From G963666535 sp963666535 (lineage in GTDB: Bacteria; Bacillota; Clostridia; Oscillospirales; Oscillospiraceae), in the NCBI GenBank assembly GCA_963666535.1, contig OY762913.1:1550001-1614000 (forward strand): a stretch of DNA of 64,000 nt, given 5' to 3'. Positions 1 through 8,766 of the stretch are shown here, piece after piece (positions within the stretch are counted from its first letter, which is position 1; every line of letters begins with the position of its first letter). A program made the position numbers and the translations under genes. The notes below the pieces were generated by a model that saw only the letters and a list, made by a program, of their open reading frames with translations, did no database searches and had not been told where the DNA came from.

Positions 1-457
1 GAGCCGCCCATGTCTTGGGACCGCATACGCCGTCGACCGACAATCCTTTGCTTTTCTGGAACGCCCTGACCGCAGCGAGCGTTTCGCTTCCAAAAGAACC
101 GTCCGCACCGTAAACGGGCAGGCTGTATCCGAGTGAAAGAAGCTTCTGCTGCAGAGCAACGACGTCGCTGCCCTTGCTGCCCACACGCACGGTCGCATGG
201 GAGGAGGACGAGCCTCCACCCGATGCGCTGCTGGTAGAAGACGTGGAGGACGCCGCCGACTGAACGATGGTGTTGAGCCATTTGCACAGCCAAACGGAGT
301 CCCTGTCCTCAAGCTTGATCTGCAGGTCGTCCGCCTCGTCCGCCTCGTTGTCGGTATAGTCGAGCGCGGTGAGGTATTGCTTTATGGATGTCGTGATGTT
401 TTCACCGGCCACATAGACCTCATAGTCCGCGCGCCTGGCAAGATTTTTGTCGCTCAT
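1..457 (-). CDS. Phage late control D-like tail hub protein, with peptidoglycan-binding domain (partial)
   Basis: The reading frame opens at an ATG at 457 and runs off the left edge, so only about 152 N-terminal residues are visible. The first ~80 residues resemble the start of the gpD/XkdQ hub family that caps the tube and joins the baseplate. After a Ser/Gly-rich linker (about residues 83-95), residues ~97-150 form a peptidoglycan_binding_1 type repeat (VRVGSKGSDV, LQQKLLSLGY, VRAFQKSKG, DGVCGPKTW). This would place a wall-binding module at the tail tip. It is coupled to the gpX-like gene by an ATGA overlap. The family call rests on the N-terminus and position; the rest is outside the window. 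Confidence 0.7.
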   Translation of the reverse strand, partial: MSDKNLARRADYEVYVAGENITTSIKQYLTALDYTDNEADEADDLQIKLEDRDSVWLCKWLNTIVQSAASSTSSTSSASGGGSSSSHATVRVGSKGSDVVALQQKLLSLGYSLPVYGADGSFGSETLAAVRAFQKSKGLSVDGVCGPKTWAA

Positions 458-666
458 CCGCTCGCCTTCTTCCATGGAGGCAGGGAGTCGGAAACGGCTT
501 CAACCACGTCCGGGAGCGTGAGAACGATTCCTGCAGGAAAGGTGTAGTAGCTGAGATAAACACGGTTCGCGTTCATCAGATCATCCGTGTAGGCGACATC
601 ACCGAGTTGGGAATAGGCGATGCTGTCCCACATATCACCTTGGACGGTTGTATAGGTCTTGCTCAT
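454..666 (-). CDS. Phage tail protein X (gpX/LysM-like)
   Basis: This 70-residue protein matches the size and pattern of the P2 gpX family (tail protein X): an N-terminal YTTVQGDMWDSIA stretch, a short linker, and a hydrophobic GIVLTLPDV segment, which is the typical LysM-like fold. In contractile phages gpX sits with the hub protein at the tail tip. It lies between the tape measure and the hub gene, the usual place. Both junctions are ATGA overlaps, so the three genes are probably translationally coupled. Confidence 0.8.
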   Translation of the reverse strand: MSKTYTTVQGDMWDSIAYSQLGDVAYTDDLMNANRVYLSYYTFPAGIVLTLPDVVEAVSDSLPPWKKASG

Positions 667-3600
667 CGGTACCCCCTCCTTGCTGCCTCAATGCCGGCAT
701 CCTCCATCACCTGACGAACCTTGTCAGCAAAATCATCACCGTACCGCTGGAGCTCTGACAGGACTTCCGGAGTGGCGTTTCCGTCGATTTGGAATACGAC
801 CTGTATAGATGCGGGAGAGGTTCCGGGGGTGGCGCTTATGGCGCCTGCCGTTTCCGAGGATGCAGCGGTAACGTTGCCGTATGCTCCGAGCGCGGCGATC
901 AGCTGAGGGGCCAACGCCACAATCTGTGCTTCTTCCGCCGAAATGGCGTCGGCTCCGGCTCCGGCCGTTCCGGCCATGGCCTCCTGGACATCCGGTTCCA
1001 TTGCCTCTGTTTCTTTGATATATCCGGCCCAGGTCATGTTTGCCTTTTCCATCATCACACGGGACGGGCTATGGATGTCGAGCTTTTTGTCGATGGCGTC
1101 GATAGCCGCCTGCGCAACGCGGGCATAAGCCGCCTGCACGGATGGGATCATACCCTCGGCCCCATTGACGAAGCCCTGAATGGTGGACTTGCCGCTTTCG
1201 GCGGCTTCGGTTCCGAGATCCATGGCGTCGATATCCGCGGCAAGTTCCTTCTGGAGTTCATCCATGGTGGCCGTGAAGTCCGTCTTGAGGTCCGCAACAC
1301 TGCTCGAGGCATTTTTCTGCTCTGTCTGGAGTTCCTGCCAATTGGTCACCATGGCGGCAAGATCTCCGTCGCTGGCGGAGGCCATGCCGGCAATCGCGTT
1401 CACGCTGTCGGAGCTGCCGTCGGCGAAACTGGCAATCATATCACTGAGACCCTGAATATCGGCGCTTCGGTCGGTCAGTTTTGCGAGGTTGTCATTATAC
1501 TGCTGCCAGTAAGTGATCTGGCTTTCAAGGTTGGAATTGATCGTGCCCGCGCTCGTTGCAACGACGTCGGCCGCCTCGTCCCAAAGGTCATATTGACCCT
1601 GAATGCTTTCGAGCGCCGCATCGTAAGCTTTGTTGTAGGATTCTGTAAGCGTGGTGATCTGTGCGGTAACGTCGCCAATGGCATCGTTCAGCTCATCCTC
1701 GCCGGCGGCAGCGTCTCCCGCAGCGTCGGTTCCGTCTTCGGTGGCGTCGGTCAGATTTTTGACCGCTTCCTCCGCCAGAGAAATCTGCTCTTCCGCTTCG
1801 GAGGTGGCTTCGCTATCGTCCTCGGTGGCTTCCTGGTAGGCTTTCTCTTCTTTCTGCACGGTTTGCAGGTCATCTGAATATTGGATGTACTGACTTCGCA
1901 GATCTGCCACATCGTCGGAAACAGCGCGATATGGTATATCCTGAACAGTCCAGTATGTGTTGCGGAACTGTTCGTCCGTCATTCCAAGCGCCTTTAGCAG
2001 GGCACTATATGTATCGGTCATGCCCTGAGACGCGATTTTCTGCGCGTCCTGCGCTTTGGTCAAATTAATGCTGTTTTCCTCGGCCTCAATCAAAACGGAT
2101 GAGTAGCTTTCATAGAGCTTCGTCAGCTGGTCCTGGTAGGCCTGCTGCATGGCGTTGCGCTTCCACTCCTCGGTGTTGGTGCGGAGAGCTTCGGTACCGC
2201 CGTTGATCGTGTCGGTTTCGAGGTCAATGGAATCGGCCAGATCCGGCACCACCTGGCACAGGAGGGCGAGGGTGTTGTGATACTGCTTGTGCTCCTCGTT
2301 CGTATCAATCCCGGCGGCCTCCATCTCCTCAAGCTTGTCGATGTAGGTATCGGCGACATTGGCGGCGGCAAGCGTGGCTGACGTGGTTTCTTCATAGGTC
2401 GCCGTGGCTTCGTCCATCGTATCGGACATTCCGCGCGCGGCCTCGGTCAGCTCCTTCACCGACGGTACGCCGTCATCTGCAGCCGAGGTCAAAGCGACGA
2501 TTCCTGCAGTGATTCCGGCAACTGCTGCGGTGACAGCCATAACAATATTGACGCCTGGGATAGTGGCGGAGAGCAGTGCCGATGCTGCGGCTGCCACTTT
2601 TGCAACAACAGCATAGGCAGTAAGGGCGGCAATAACGGCAGCGAACACTAAGACAAATGCGGTGACGGCCTTAACCAGCGCCGGGTTCTTTTCAATAAAG
2701 CTCGTGACGCCTTTCAGCAGTTCCGTCGCCACGGCATAAAGCTTACTCAGCTCCGGCGTCAGCGCGTCGCCTACGGAAATCTTGAGATTGTTGTAGGCGT
2801 TCTGCATCATGGTTACCTTGCTCGCGGTCGTGCCGTAACGCTTTTCGGCCTCTGCGGTCAGCGCGGTGTTCTCAGACCAGGCCGTGTTCGCGGTGTTGAC
2901 GGTGCGCGTAAGCAGATCTCCCGAGTTAGACAACGAGAGAATCATGCGCTGCTCACGGGCCTCTGTGATGCCGAGATCGTCGAGGGCCACAGTGGCGCTC
3001 TTTCCATTGCGTTCCGTGTCGCTTAAACCGGTCACAAAGGCCTGCAAGGCGGAAACGGCGTTCTCGCCCCAGGCCGTCTTGAATTCATCGGCGGTCATGT
3101 TGGATATGCCGGCGATTTCGTTCAGGTTCTCTCCGGTCTCCGTCGCGGTCATCAGCTCCGAAATAAGCTTCGACATGGATGTGGAGCCTGCCTGCGTCTC
3201 GATGCCGAGGGAAGTCACGGCGGCCGACAGGGCCACCATATCAGCTTCAGACATACCGGCCAGCGACGCGCTCGCGGCAATGCCCTGAGACATTTCGGTG
3301 ATCTTCTGCTCCGTCGTGGCGTAGTTGTTGCCGAGGTCAACGATGGCGCTGGCCAGATTCGAGTAGTAGGCCGGGTTCATCTGCGTAATGTTGGCGAACT
3401 GGGCAAGCATGGTGGCCGCATCGTCCGCCGTCATCGTGGTGGCCGTGGACAGCATGCTCATGACCTCGGAAAAGTCGATCAGGTCGCTTTTGGCAATACC
3501 CAGCTGACCGGCAGTCTCCGCGACGGCGGCAAGCTCATCCGTTGTAATTGGAATATCCGTCGACAGATCCTTGACGGTCTCGGACATCGAGGCGAGTTCT

Positions 3601-4376
3601 TCGTCGCTCATGTCCGTGGTTTTGGAAACGCCGGTCATGGCGGACTCAAAATCGATCGACGCGTCGGCGCAGTCATTGAAAGCGTCATAGATTTTTTTCA
3701 GCGCCACGGTAATCCCCGCCGCGACTATGGCCTGCTGGATTGCCCCGAACGCCTGAGAGGCAGCGGACCCAAAGTTTTGGGCTTTATCCGCCGCCTCTTC
3801 CTGCTTCCGCTTTACTTCGTCGATCTCCGTACCCAGCCGCGCGCTTTCCTTTGTGAGGCTGCCGGTATCTACGCCGGCCTCGTTCAGCGCCTTGCCCATC
3901 TGGCCGAGCTTTTGTGTCTGCTGGTCCAGAGAGGAGGACGTCTTGTCGATCTGCTGCTGCTTGGAAAGCATCTTATTTTGAAGATTCGCGCTCTCGACGC
4001 CGGTCTTCTTCAACTCCGTCTCCAGCTCCTGGTACCGGGCCGTGAGCTTCGCGTTCTCGGTCTCATCCGCACCCGTGGTATTTTTCAGCTGCTGCATTTG
4101 GGAGGTAAGGCTTGTGCCGTACTCTTTCGTCGCGGTCAGCTGCTTCTGCAGGGCGGCATACTCCGCGTTGAGCCGTTTCAGTTTTTCCTCCGAAGAGGAG
4201 ATTGCGCCCTGCTGCTTTTGGTATGAGGCAATGTCGGACTGCGTCTTGCTGAGCCCGTCAATTTCCTTTTGCATGGAAGCAATGGCGCTTTGAGCGGATT
4301 TAAAGGTGCTGCCGTAGTTCCCGCCGAGCTGAGCGCTCAGCCGGAAAAGTAAATCATATTCTTTTTGGTTCGCCAT
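663..4376 (-). CDS. Phage tail tape measure protein (TP901 type)
   Basis: This is a 1,237-residue protein. The first ~200 residues are Gln/Lys/Glu-rich coiled coil, followed by a TP901-type tape measure core (SIDFESAMTGVSK, TAGQLGIAKSD, METQAGSTSM-like region) at roughly 240-560. Hydrophobic segments lie around 590-670, and a coiled C-terminal half carries a final IHSPSRVM motif region. Tape measures set tail length and are expelled on injection. I use the ATG at 4376, which has GGAAGGAG just upstream; the reading frame also extends six codons to a TTG that lies inside that ribosome site. It follows the frameshifting chaperone gene, the canonical order. Confidence 0.93.
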   Translation of the reverse strand: MANQKEYDLLFRLSAQLGGNYGSTFKSAQSAIASMQKEIDGLSKTQSDIASYQKQQGAISSSEEKLKRLNAEYAALQKQLTATKEYGTSLTSQMQQLKNTTGADETENAKLTARYQELETELKKTGVESANLQNKMLSKQQQIDKTSSSLDQQTQKLGQMGKALNEAGVDTGSLTKESARLGTEIDEVKRKQEEAADKAQNFGSAASQAFGAIQQAIVAAGITVALKKIYDAFNDCADASIDFESAMTGVSKTTDMSDEELASMSETVKDLSTDIPITTDELAAVAETAGQLGIAKSDLIDFSEVMSMLSTATTMTADDAATMLAQFANITQMNPAYYSNLASAIVDLGNNYATTEQKITEMSQGIAASASLAGMSEADMVALSAAVTSLGIETQAGSTSMSKLISELMTATETGENLNEIAGISNMTADEFKTAWGENAVSALQAFVTGLSDTERNGKSATVALDDLGITEAREQRMILSLSNSGDLLTRTVNTANTAWSENTALTAEAEKRYGTTASKVTMMQNAYNNLKISVGDALTPELSKLYAVATELLKGVTSFIEKNPALVKAVTAFVLVFAAVIAALTAYAVVAKVAAAASALLSATIPGVNIVMAVTAAVAGITAGIVALTSAADDGVPSVKELTEAARGMSDTMDEATATYEETTSATLAAANVADTYIDKLEEMEAAGIDTNEEHKQYHNTLALLCQVVPDLADSIDLETDTINGGTEALRTNTEEWKRNAMQQAYQDQLTKLYESYSSVLIEAEENSINLTKAQDAQKIASQGMTDTYSALLKALGMTDEQFRNTYWTVQDIPYRAVSDDVADLRSQYIQYSDDLQTVQKEEKAYQEATEDDSEATSEAEEQISLAEEAVKNLTDATEDGTDAAGDAAAGEDELNDAIGDVTAQITTLTESYNKAYDAALESIQGQYDLWDEAADVVATSAGTINSNLESQITYWQQYNDNLAKLTDRSADIQGLSDMIASFADGSSDSVNAIAGMASASDGDLAAMVTNWQELQTEQKNASSSVADLKTDFTATMDELQKELAADIDAMDLGTEAAESGKSTIQGFVNGAEGMIPSVQAAYARVAQAAIDAIDKKLDIHSPSRVMMEKANMTWAGYIKETEAMEPDVQEAMAGTAGAGADAISAEEAQIVALAPQLIAALGAYGNVTAASSETAGAISATPGTSPASIQVVFQIDGNATPEVLSELQRYGDDFADKVRQVMEDAGIEAARRGYR

Positions 4377-4397
4377 TGCTGGTTCTCCTTCCAAGCG

Positions 4398-4942
4398 TCA
4401 TTTTCTGGAGTTGCGCTCGGCCACAATGCGGTTGCTGTCCCTGATCCACGCTCCCAGATCGGAGAGCGGAAGGGACAGCCAGTATGGAACGGGCGTATTG
4501 TTCGTTTGTGCCATAATCAGGCACTGCCGCCGGAGCCATGTTCCGCCGTCGCCGATTACAACTCCGATTTCAGCAAAAAAGAGCGTGCGGCGCTCCTGAT
4601 CTTGTTGTAGTCAGAAATGGGCATGGCCCGGATCACGTCCTGCCCGATGCGCTCGCTGCAGGCGCGGGCCGCCATGCGCACCAGATACTCACCGGAGAAG
4701 GTCGGTACGATGACCGGCTTTCCAAGCTGCTGCATCTCATTCTCAATGGTAAGACCGTCGTCGCCGGTGAGCTTGCCCCAGTCGAAGGTCAGCTCTTCGT
4801 AGGCTTTTCCCTCGTATGTAAACGGCGTTCTGAACTTATGGACGTATGTGTACGCGCTTTCCTCCGCGTTCTTTTCGGCGACGGAGAATTCCTCCGCATC
4901 GATGATGGCGGCGGGTTCAGTGCTTGTAATTTCCTTGCTCAT
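4398..4942 (-). CDS. Tail assembly chaperone, -1 frameshift (long) product
   Basis: After the heptamer T TTT TTG at 4580-4574, the -1 frame continues without a stop for 58 codons to a TGA at 4400-4398. The added tail contains VPYWLSLPLSDLGAWI and ends RIVAERNSRK, the composition expected of the short second chaperone module in Mu-like and P2-like tails. An internal ATG in the -1 frame (MAQTNNTPVPYW) could instead be an independent start, but no strong ribosome site precedes it. The long product would have 180-181 residues. The frame relationship is read directly; actual slippage is inference from the family. Confidence 0.75.
4556..4942 (-). CDS. Phage tail assembly chaperone, frame-0 product (Mu gp41-like)
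   Basis: The frame-0 product has 128 residues and resembles the Mu gp41 / phage tail assembly protein family (YVHKFRTPFTYEGKAYEELTF, LTGDDGLTIENEM). Such chaperones coat the tape measure during tail assembly. The start ATG at 4942 has AAAGGAG eight bases upstream; a TTG six codons further up lies within that site and is rejected. The frame ends in TAA at 4556, but a T TTT TTG slippery heptamer at 4580-4574, five codons before the stop, opens a second frame to 4398. It lies between the tube and tape measure genes, where frameshifting chaperones are found in most long-tailed phages. Confidence 0.87.
   Translation of the reverse strand: MSKEITSTEPAAIIDAEEFSVAEKNAEESAYTYVHKFRTPFTYEGKAYEELTFDWGKLTGDDGLTIENEMQQLGKPVIVPTFSGEYLVRMAARACSERIGQDVIRAMPISDYNKIRSAARSFLLKSEL
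4574..4580 (-). promoter_or_regulatory. Putative -1 ribosomal frameshift site (T TTT TTG)
   Basis: In the chaperone frame the codons are TCT TTT TTG, so the heptamer T TTT TTG fits the X XXY YYZ rule for -1 slippage. It lies five codons ahead of the frame-0 TAA and within an open -1 frame. Confidence 0.75.
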
Positions 4943-5005
4943 GATGCAAACTCCTTTCAAAATACGGATATGCCCGGAACGGATTTCTCCGCCCCGGGCG
5001 TTTTC

Positions 5006-5515
5006 TTACTTGCCGAGAGCCTTGCGGACGTCCGCAAGGTAATCGGTGCCATTGACGTAGGCGATGTAGTTCAGCGGGTCAATCTTGCGGCACAACACGC
5101 CGTCGATGTAGGTAGCCCAATAGCGCACGGCGTAGTCGCCGGAGCCATCCGTAGAAGACGCGGGAGCAATGGAGCCTCCTTTGTCGGTCTTGGGAATGAC
5201 CACAAAAACATGTTTGACCTGCTGAGTCTTTAACGTACCGGCCACCGTGTCTTCGATCAGCTGCGGCGCGCGCAGGTCAATATTGTGTCTGCGCGGCTCA
5301 GAGAGCTTGATGCTCTGAGTTGTGGTGGTGCGGAAATTCAGAGTCAGGGTCATTGCATCAACTTGGCCAGGGATAACAACCTCGATGTTGCCGGCAATCC
5401 CCGCGCCGGAAATGGTCTGCGTAAGCCAGGTTACATCAGGCAACGCTGCCTTAACCAATCCCAGCAGCTCCACGCTGTCTTCGTAAGCAGTAAAATCAAT
5501 TACGCTCTGATCCAT
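5006..5515 (-). CDS. Phage major tail tube protein (P2 FII family)
   Basis: The 169-residue size and pattern match the P2 FII-type major tail tube family (N-terminal VIDFTAYEDSVELLG, then ISGAGIAGNIEVVIPGQVDA and a T/R-rich strand region). Hexamers of this protein stack to form the inner tube of a contractile tail. It follows the sheath gene by 16 bases and precedes the assembly chaperone, the standard order. A good ribosome site (AAGGAGGG) precedes the ATG at 5515. Confidence 0.92.
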   Translation of the reverse strand: MDQSVIDFTAYEDSVELLGLVKAALPDVTWLTQTISGAGIAGNIEVVIPGQVDAMTLTLNFRTTTTQSIKLSEPRRHNIDLRAPQLIEDTVAGTLKTQQVKHVFVVIPKTDKGGSIAPASSTDGSGDYAVRYWATYIDGVLCRKIDPLNYIAYVNGTDYLADVRKALGK

Positions 5516-5531
5516 AATTTAACCCTCCTTC

Positions 5532-6959
5532 TTAGCTCTGCAGGGCCGAGGTCACATAGTCGGCATCGTACTCAAGTACGAAGTCGATCTCCTGTGCCGG
5601 GCTGGGCGGAGTCATGTAGATGTGGATCTTGACAATGCCTGCCATAAGGTCGGTTTGCGCATTCTCGCCATCCTTGAACTCGGCGCGAGCGCCAAGCAGG
5701 TACCCCGCGCCAACCAGACCATCCAGCCAAATATTGCAGGTATCCATGATCGTATCGATAAGACGCCTGTTCATCGGTTTGTCGAGCTTGCTCCAGAATG
5801 TTTTGATGACCGTGTTCCCAGCCCAGTCAAACATTCTGGAATCCGAAATGAAATAATCCTTCACATCGGTGTTGGTCGGGTAGCACGCCGTGTAGTTGCC
5901 CCAGCACACCCAGCCGCCAAGGAAGTTCAGCGCGGTAACGATCCCGGCTGCGTTGAGGGTATCGCCCTGGCTCTTGGTCAGGTCAAGCTCCGTGCCGTCC
6001 GCCAGTACCATAGAATCGCACTGAAAGTTCTTATTGGATGGGCTCTCGTAAGGGCAGCCGCTGTTGTCGGTATCAACCTGCGCCATCAGTCCGGCAAGCT
6101 GTGTGCTCATATGGAACTTGTAGCTCCCGAGCTTCAGCATCGGCCAGCACACGATTTCGTCAGGATCGGTAAGGTTGTTACTGGACTTCATTGTCATCGC
6201 CGCGGCATAGGACGTAGCGCCGCCGCTGGCAGCAGAGCTGATATCGATGACCGCCTTGGCCTTGAACATACCATTGATGCCGCCGGCCTTGGTCGCCATA
6301 ACGGCGGCGACCGTGGTAGCGTCGGAAAAGCCGGGCGCGCAGATCAGGTCGGGGACCGTGTTCAGCGTGGTCAGGCATTTTTCGATGTTCTCCATGCCGG
6401 AGGCGACAATAGCGGCGGTCACGGATGCGGGGGTGACCTTGTTGTAGGCCACATTCAGCGCGGACGCGCTGTACGCGCTCCCGCCGGACAAGACTTCGAT
6501 CATCAGGTACTCGCCGGAGAAGTAGGTATCGTAATCGGTACCCTTCACATACGCAGAGCCGGTGCCACCGGACGCCTTAACGACAAGGTTGCTGTCGTTG
6601 ATCGCCTCGATCGGCAACTTGGCTTTGTGGTCGGTAACGGTCACATCCGTAGCCGCAACGCTGGACTTCATCGTCAAGACGTCGAGCATGTTGCAGAAGA
6701 TGACCGGCTGGCAACCATACAGCTTGAAATGGGAATACATAAATTCGCAAAGCTGGTAGCTCTCCCAGTTGTCGGAGTATCCGAGCTTTTCCACTGCCTC
6801 ATCCCAGCTCGTGCAAAGAACGGGAGTACCGGCGGAGGAGGGAGATTCGGCGCTTTGCACAGGCGCGGTACCGATGACAAATGGGATGCCGGAATCGGCA
6901 ACCACGGGGGTACTGACGCTCGTTGCCTGCTCGGACACATAAACGCCATGATTAGCCAT
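5532..6959 (-). CDS. Phage tail sheath protein (contractile tail)
   Basis: This 475-residue protein has the N-terminal HGVYVSEQATSV pattern of the P2 FI / tail sheath family, a variable middle, and the conserved C-terminal half (WKxxNRRLIDTIMDT-like region, IHIYMTPPSPAQEIDFVLEYD). The sheath surrounds the tube and contracts on adsorption. Its presence shows the prophage is a myovirus-type phage. An AAGGAGGAAAT site precedes the ATG at 6959. Confidence 0.95.
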   Translation of the reverse strand: MANHGVYVSEQATSVSTPVVADSGIPFVIGTAPVQSAESPSSAGTPVLCTSWDEAVEKLGYSDNWESYQLCEFMYSHFKLYGCQPVIFCNMLDVLTMKSSVAATDVTVTDHKAKLPIEAINDSNLVVKASGGTGSAYVKGTDYDTYFSGEYLMIEVLSGGSAYSASALNVAYNKVTPASVTAAIVASGMENIEKCLTTLNTVPDLICAPGFSDATTVAAVMATKAGGINGMFKAKAVIDISSAASGGATSYAAAMTMKSSNNLTDPDEIVCWPMLKLGSYKFHMSTQLAGLMAQVDTDNSGCPYESPSNKNFQCDSMVLADGTELDLTKSQGDTLNAAGIVTALNFLGGWVCWGNYTACYPTNTDVKDYFISDSRMFDWAGNTVIKTFWSKLDKPMNRRLIDTIMDTCNIWLDGLVGAGYLLGARAEFKDGENAQTDLMAGIVKIHIYMTPPSPAQEIDFVLEYDADYVTSALQS

Positions 6960-6972
6960 TTAGATTTCCTCC

Positions 6973-7329
6973 TTATTTTGATTTCTGCCCAGAGGCCAGC
7001 TTCCTGTAATTGACGTACAGGAGGTTGCCGGGCGTTTTGACCTTTACGCGGTCCTCGGCGATTGTTTCGTCAGAGACCACGAGGGAGGCGATCAGCGGGA
7101 ACTTCTCAACGGCATAAGAAATAGAAGCAAGAGCCTCATCCTTTGTGCCGTTGAGAATGGTACCGTGCTGGATCACCCCTCGGATGGAAGGCCCGAGGTA
7201 GACGCTAAAACGGCAGCTCTCCGCAGTCGCTTTCGCGGCCTTTGGAGGAGCTGCCTTTCGGGTTTCCACAACGGTTTCTTCCTCTGCGGCCTCAACGACC
7301 GCAGGCTCGGTTTCTTTCTTAGTAGCCAT
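6973..7329 (-). CDS. Conserved phage protein upstream of tail sheath
   Basis: The gene encodes 118 residues. An Ala/Glu/Lys-rich, probably disordered N-terminus (about 1-45) precedes a compact domain beginning SCRFSVYLGPSIRGVIQHG and ending KTPGNLLYVNYRKLA. The frame is open 40 codons further upstream, but that part overlaps the preceding gene; the ATG at 7329 overlaps only 11 bases and has GAGAGGTG about 11 bases upstream. I do not know its function. Proteins at this place in related tails are thought to help join head and tail, but that is only context. Confidence 0.6.
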   Translation of the reverse strand: MATKKETEPAVVEAAEEETVVETRKAAPPKAAKATAESCRFSVYLGPSIRGVIQHGTILNGTKDEALASISYAVEKFPLIASLVVSDETIAEDRVKVKTPGNLLYVNYRKLASGQKSK

Positions 7330-7816
7330 TGAGTGATGGCACCTCTCTTTCGACTGCCGGAATCCTCCAAACGGAGGACATTTCCCCGGCGTAATATGGT
7401 GCGGTGTCGTCCGGATAGATGAGCGATTCAAGCCCCGTCTGAAGGTCAAGCTGAAAACGCCCGTCGATCACGACCCGCTGAAGCAGGCTGATGCGCAGCC
7501 GCTCCATCAGATTGAGCAACATCAGGCCGCCTTCCTGCTCGTCGTCGTTGTAGACGCAGAAGATGGAGCGGACGGTCGCTATCGCGGCCACGCTTTCGCC
7601 CTGTGGCTGCTCGTCTTTGGTTGTGATGATCTGGTGAAGGATATACGGGGCCTTTTTGGTGGCCGCCTTGCTGTCCGGGAGGCGCATCTTATAAACCTCG
7701 GCGGCTCTGTACTGCTGTGCCAAATCGCCTTTTTGCATACGGACAGGCATGATCAGGTCACAGGTCACCTCTTCGGTGACGGCTGCCAGTGCGTCAAGTA
7801 ATGCGTTTTTGGTCAT
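7319..7816 (-). CDS. Phage tail completion/terminator-like protein
   Basis: This 165-residue protein has alternating hydrophobic strands and a helix (LLNLMERLRISLLQRVVIDGRF), ending in a W-containing segment (MSSVWRIPAVEREVP). This pattern and its position between the gpZ-like protein and the sheath suggest the tail terminator or completion protein that ends tube growth. No diagnostic motif was recognised, so the role is inferred from synteny. An ATG at 7816 starts three bases after the stop of the upstream gene. Confidence 0.5.
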   Translation of the reverse strand: MTKNALLDALAAVTEEVTCDLIMPVRMQKGDLAQQYRAAEVYKMRLPDSKAATKKAPYILHQIITTKDEQPQGESVAAIATVRSIFCVYNDDEQEGGLMLLNLMERLRISLLQRVVIDGRFQLDLQTGLESLIYPDDTAPYYAGEMSSVWRIPAVEREVPSLNGY

Positions 7817-7819
7817 CGT

Positions 7820-8395
7820 TTACCCTCCCCATCCATTGAGGACGCGCGTGATCTCGTGCTCAATGCGCGCTTCGTAGGTTTTGCCGATCTCTTTGTCCAT
7901 CTTGTCCACCGTTTCCTCATGCGCGTAGAACGCCTGCACGGCTGACGGCCCGAACAGCTCCTTGATCGGCGTTCGTTCCTTCGTTTCGCGCTCAAACACG
8001 CCGGTATGCGCTCCAACATGGGCGGTAAACGCATGGTCGAGAAGCTGCCGCGCACTGCCCCGAAGAACGCGCGTGGCAATGCGGCCGCTGGTATCAATCT
8101 TGGTATCGAAGTGAATCAGCGGGATCACATTGCCACGATATCCGAAGGTTACTTCGTAGGAGCCGCCGCTGTCTTTGACAACGGTGTTAATGTGCTTCGT
8201 GCGGTTCTTGAGTTCGCCTTGCCCGATGGCGTATTCTTCCGAAACGATCTTCATGCCGACCGTCAGACCGTGCTGCGCCGACCTTTTGATCGCGCTGCCG
8301 ACAGCCTTGTAAACGCCGCCCGGTATGCCGGCCAGTAGCTTTGTCACGCGGTCAAGATGGTACTCGCCGACCTCGTCGAAGTATACGGTGCTCAT
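7820..8395 (-). CDS. Prophage minor tail protein Z (gpZ-like)
   Basis: The 191 residues match the minor tail protein Z family in size and in the basic N-terminal helix (AIKRSAQHGLTVGMKIVSEEYAI), the KNRTKHI element and the later segment RGSARQLLDHAFTAH. In lambda, gpZ acts late in tail maturation to give a tail competent for head joining. It overlaps the upstream connector gene by four bases (ATGA). Recognition is moderate, from pattern and order. Confidence 0.7.
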   Translation of the reverse strand: MSTVYFDEVGEYHLDRVTKLLAGIPGGVYKAVGSAIKRSAQHGLTVGMKIVSEEYAIGQGELKNRTKHINTVVKDSGGSYEVTFGYRGNVIPLIHFDTKIDTSGRIATRVLRGSARQLLDHAFTAHVGAHTGVFERETKERTPIKELFGPSAVQAFYAHEETVDKMDKEIGKTYEARIEHEITRVLNGWGG

Positions 8396-8766
8396 TCATC
8401 AATCGCCTCCAGCTCAACGCGCAGCATGCCGATCTTGCAGACAGAGGAGGCGACGTAGAATTCCCGAAAGAATCCGCCGCCGCCCTCCTCGTCGTTAATT
8501 TTGATACGCTGGCCCTTCTCCGGAGTAACCCCGCCCAGGTCCGCCGCCGCGCAGTGAAGAACGGAGGATACAAGGTAAAGCCCCTGCGCGTGATCGGAAG
8601 CGGAAACGAGCTGCCGCCGGTCCTTCTCCTTGATGCCGGAGAGAATAACAGTAATATCCGTATAGGTGTTCCCGTCGTAAATAATGGTGCGGATGTCGGC
8701 AAACTCGTCCGCGTTCATGAATACGTTTTTGCTATCGGCCGCCACCATATCCCTGAACCCGCTCAT
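8392..8766 (-). CDS. Phage head-tail attachment protein (lambda FII-like)
   Basis: The gene encodes 124 residues: an N-terminal helix, then strands typical of a small beta barrel (TIIYDGNTYTDITVIL, RIKINDEEGGGGFFREFYV). Size, predicted fold and position between the LEM/SAP-type protein and gpZ fit the lambda gpFII class that joins head and tail. The identification is by position more than by motif. It overlaps the genes on both sides by ATGA. Confidence 0.5.
   Translation of the reverse strand: MSGFRDMVAADSKNVFMNADEFADIRTIIYDGNTYTDITVILSGIKEKDRRQLVSASDHAQGLYLVSSVLHCAAADLGGVTPEKGQRIKINDEEGGGGFFREFYVASSVCKIGMLRVELEAIDE

Noticed and set aside
789..1877. Long plus-strand frame opposite the tape measure gene
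   Set aside because: It is the high-GC antisense shadow of the tape measure gene with His/Gly-rich, non-protein-like composition.
4354..4539. 61-codon frame between the chaperone and the tape measure
   Set aside because: The -1 frame that is continuous with the chaperone carries the conserved tail; this one is a shadow in the third frame.
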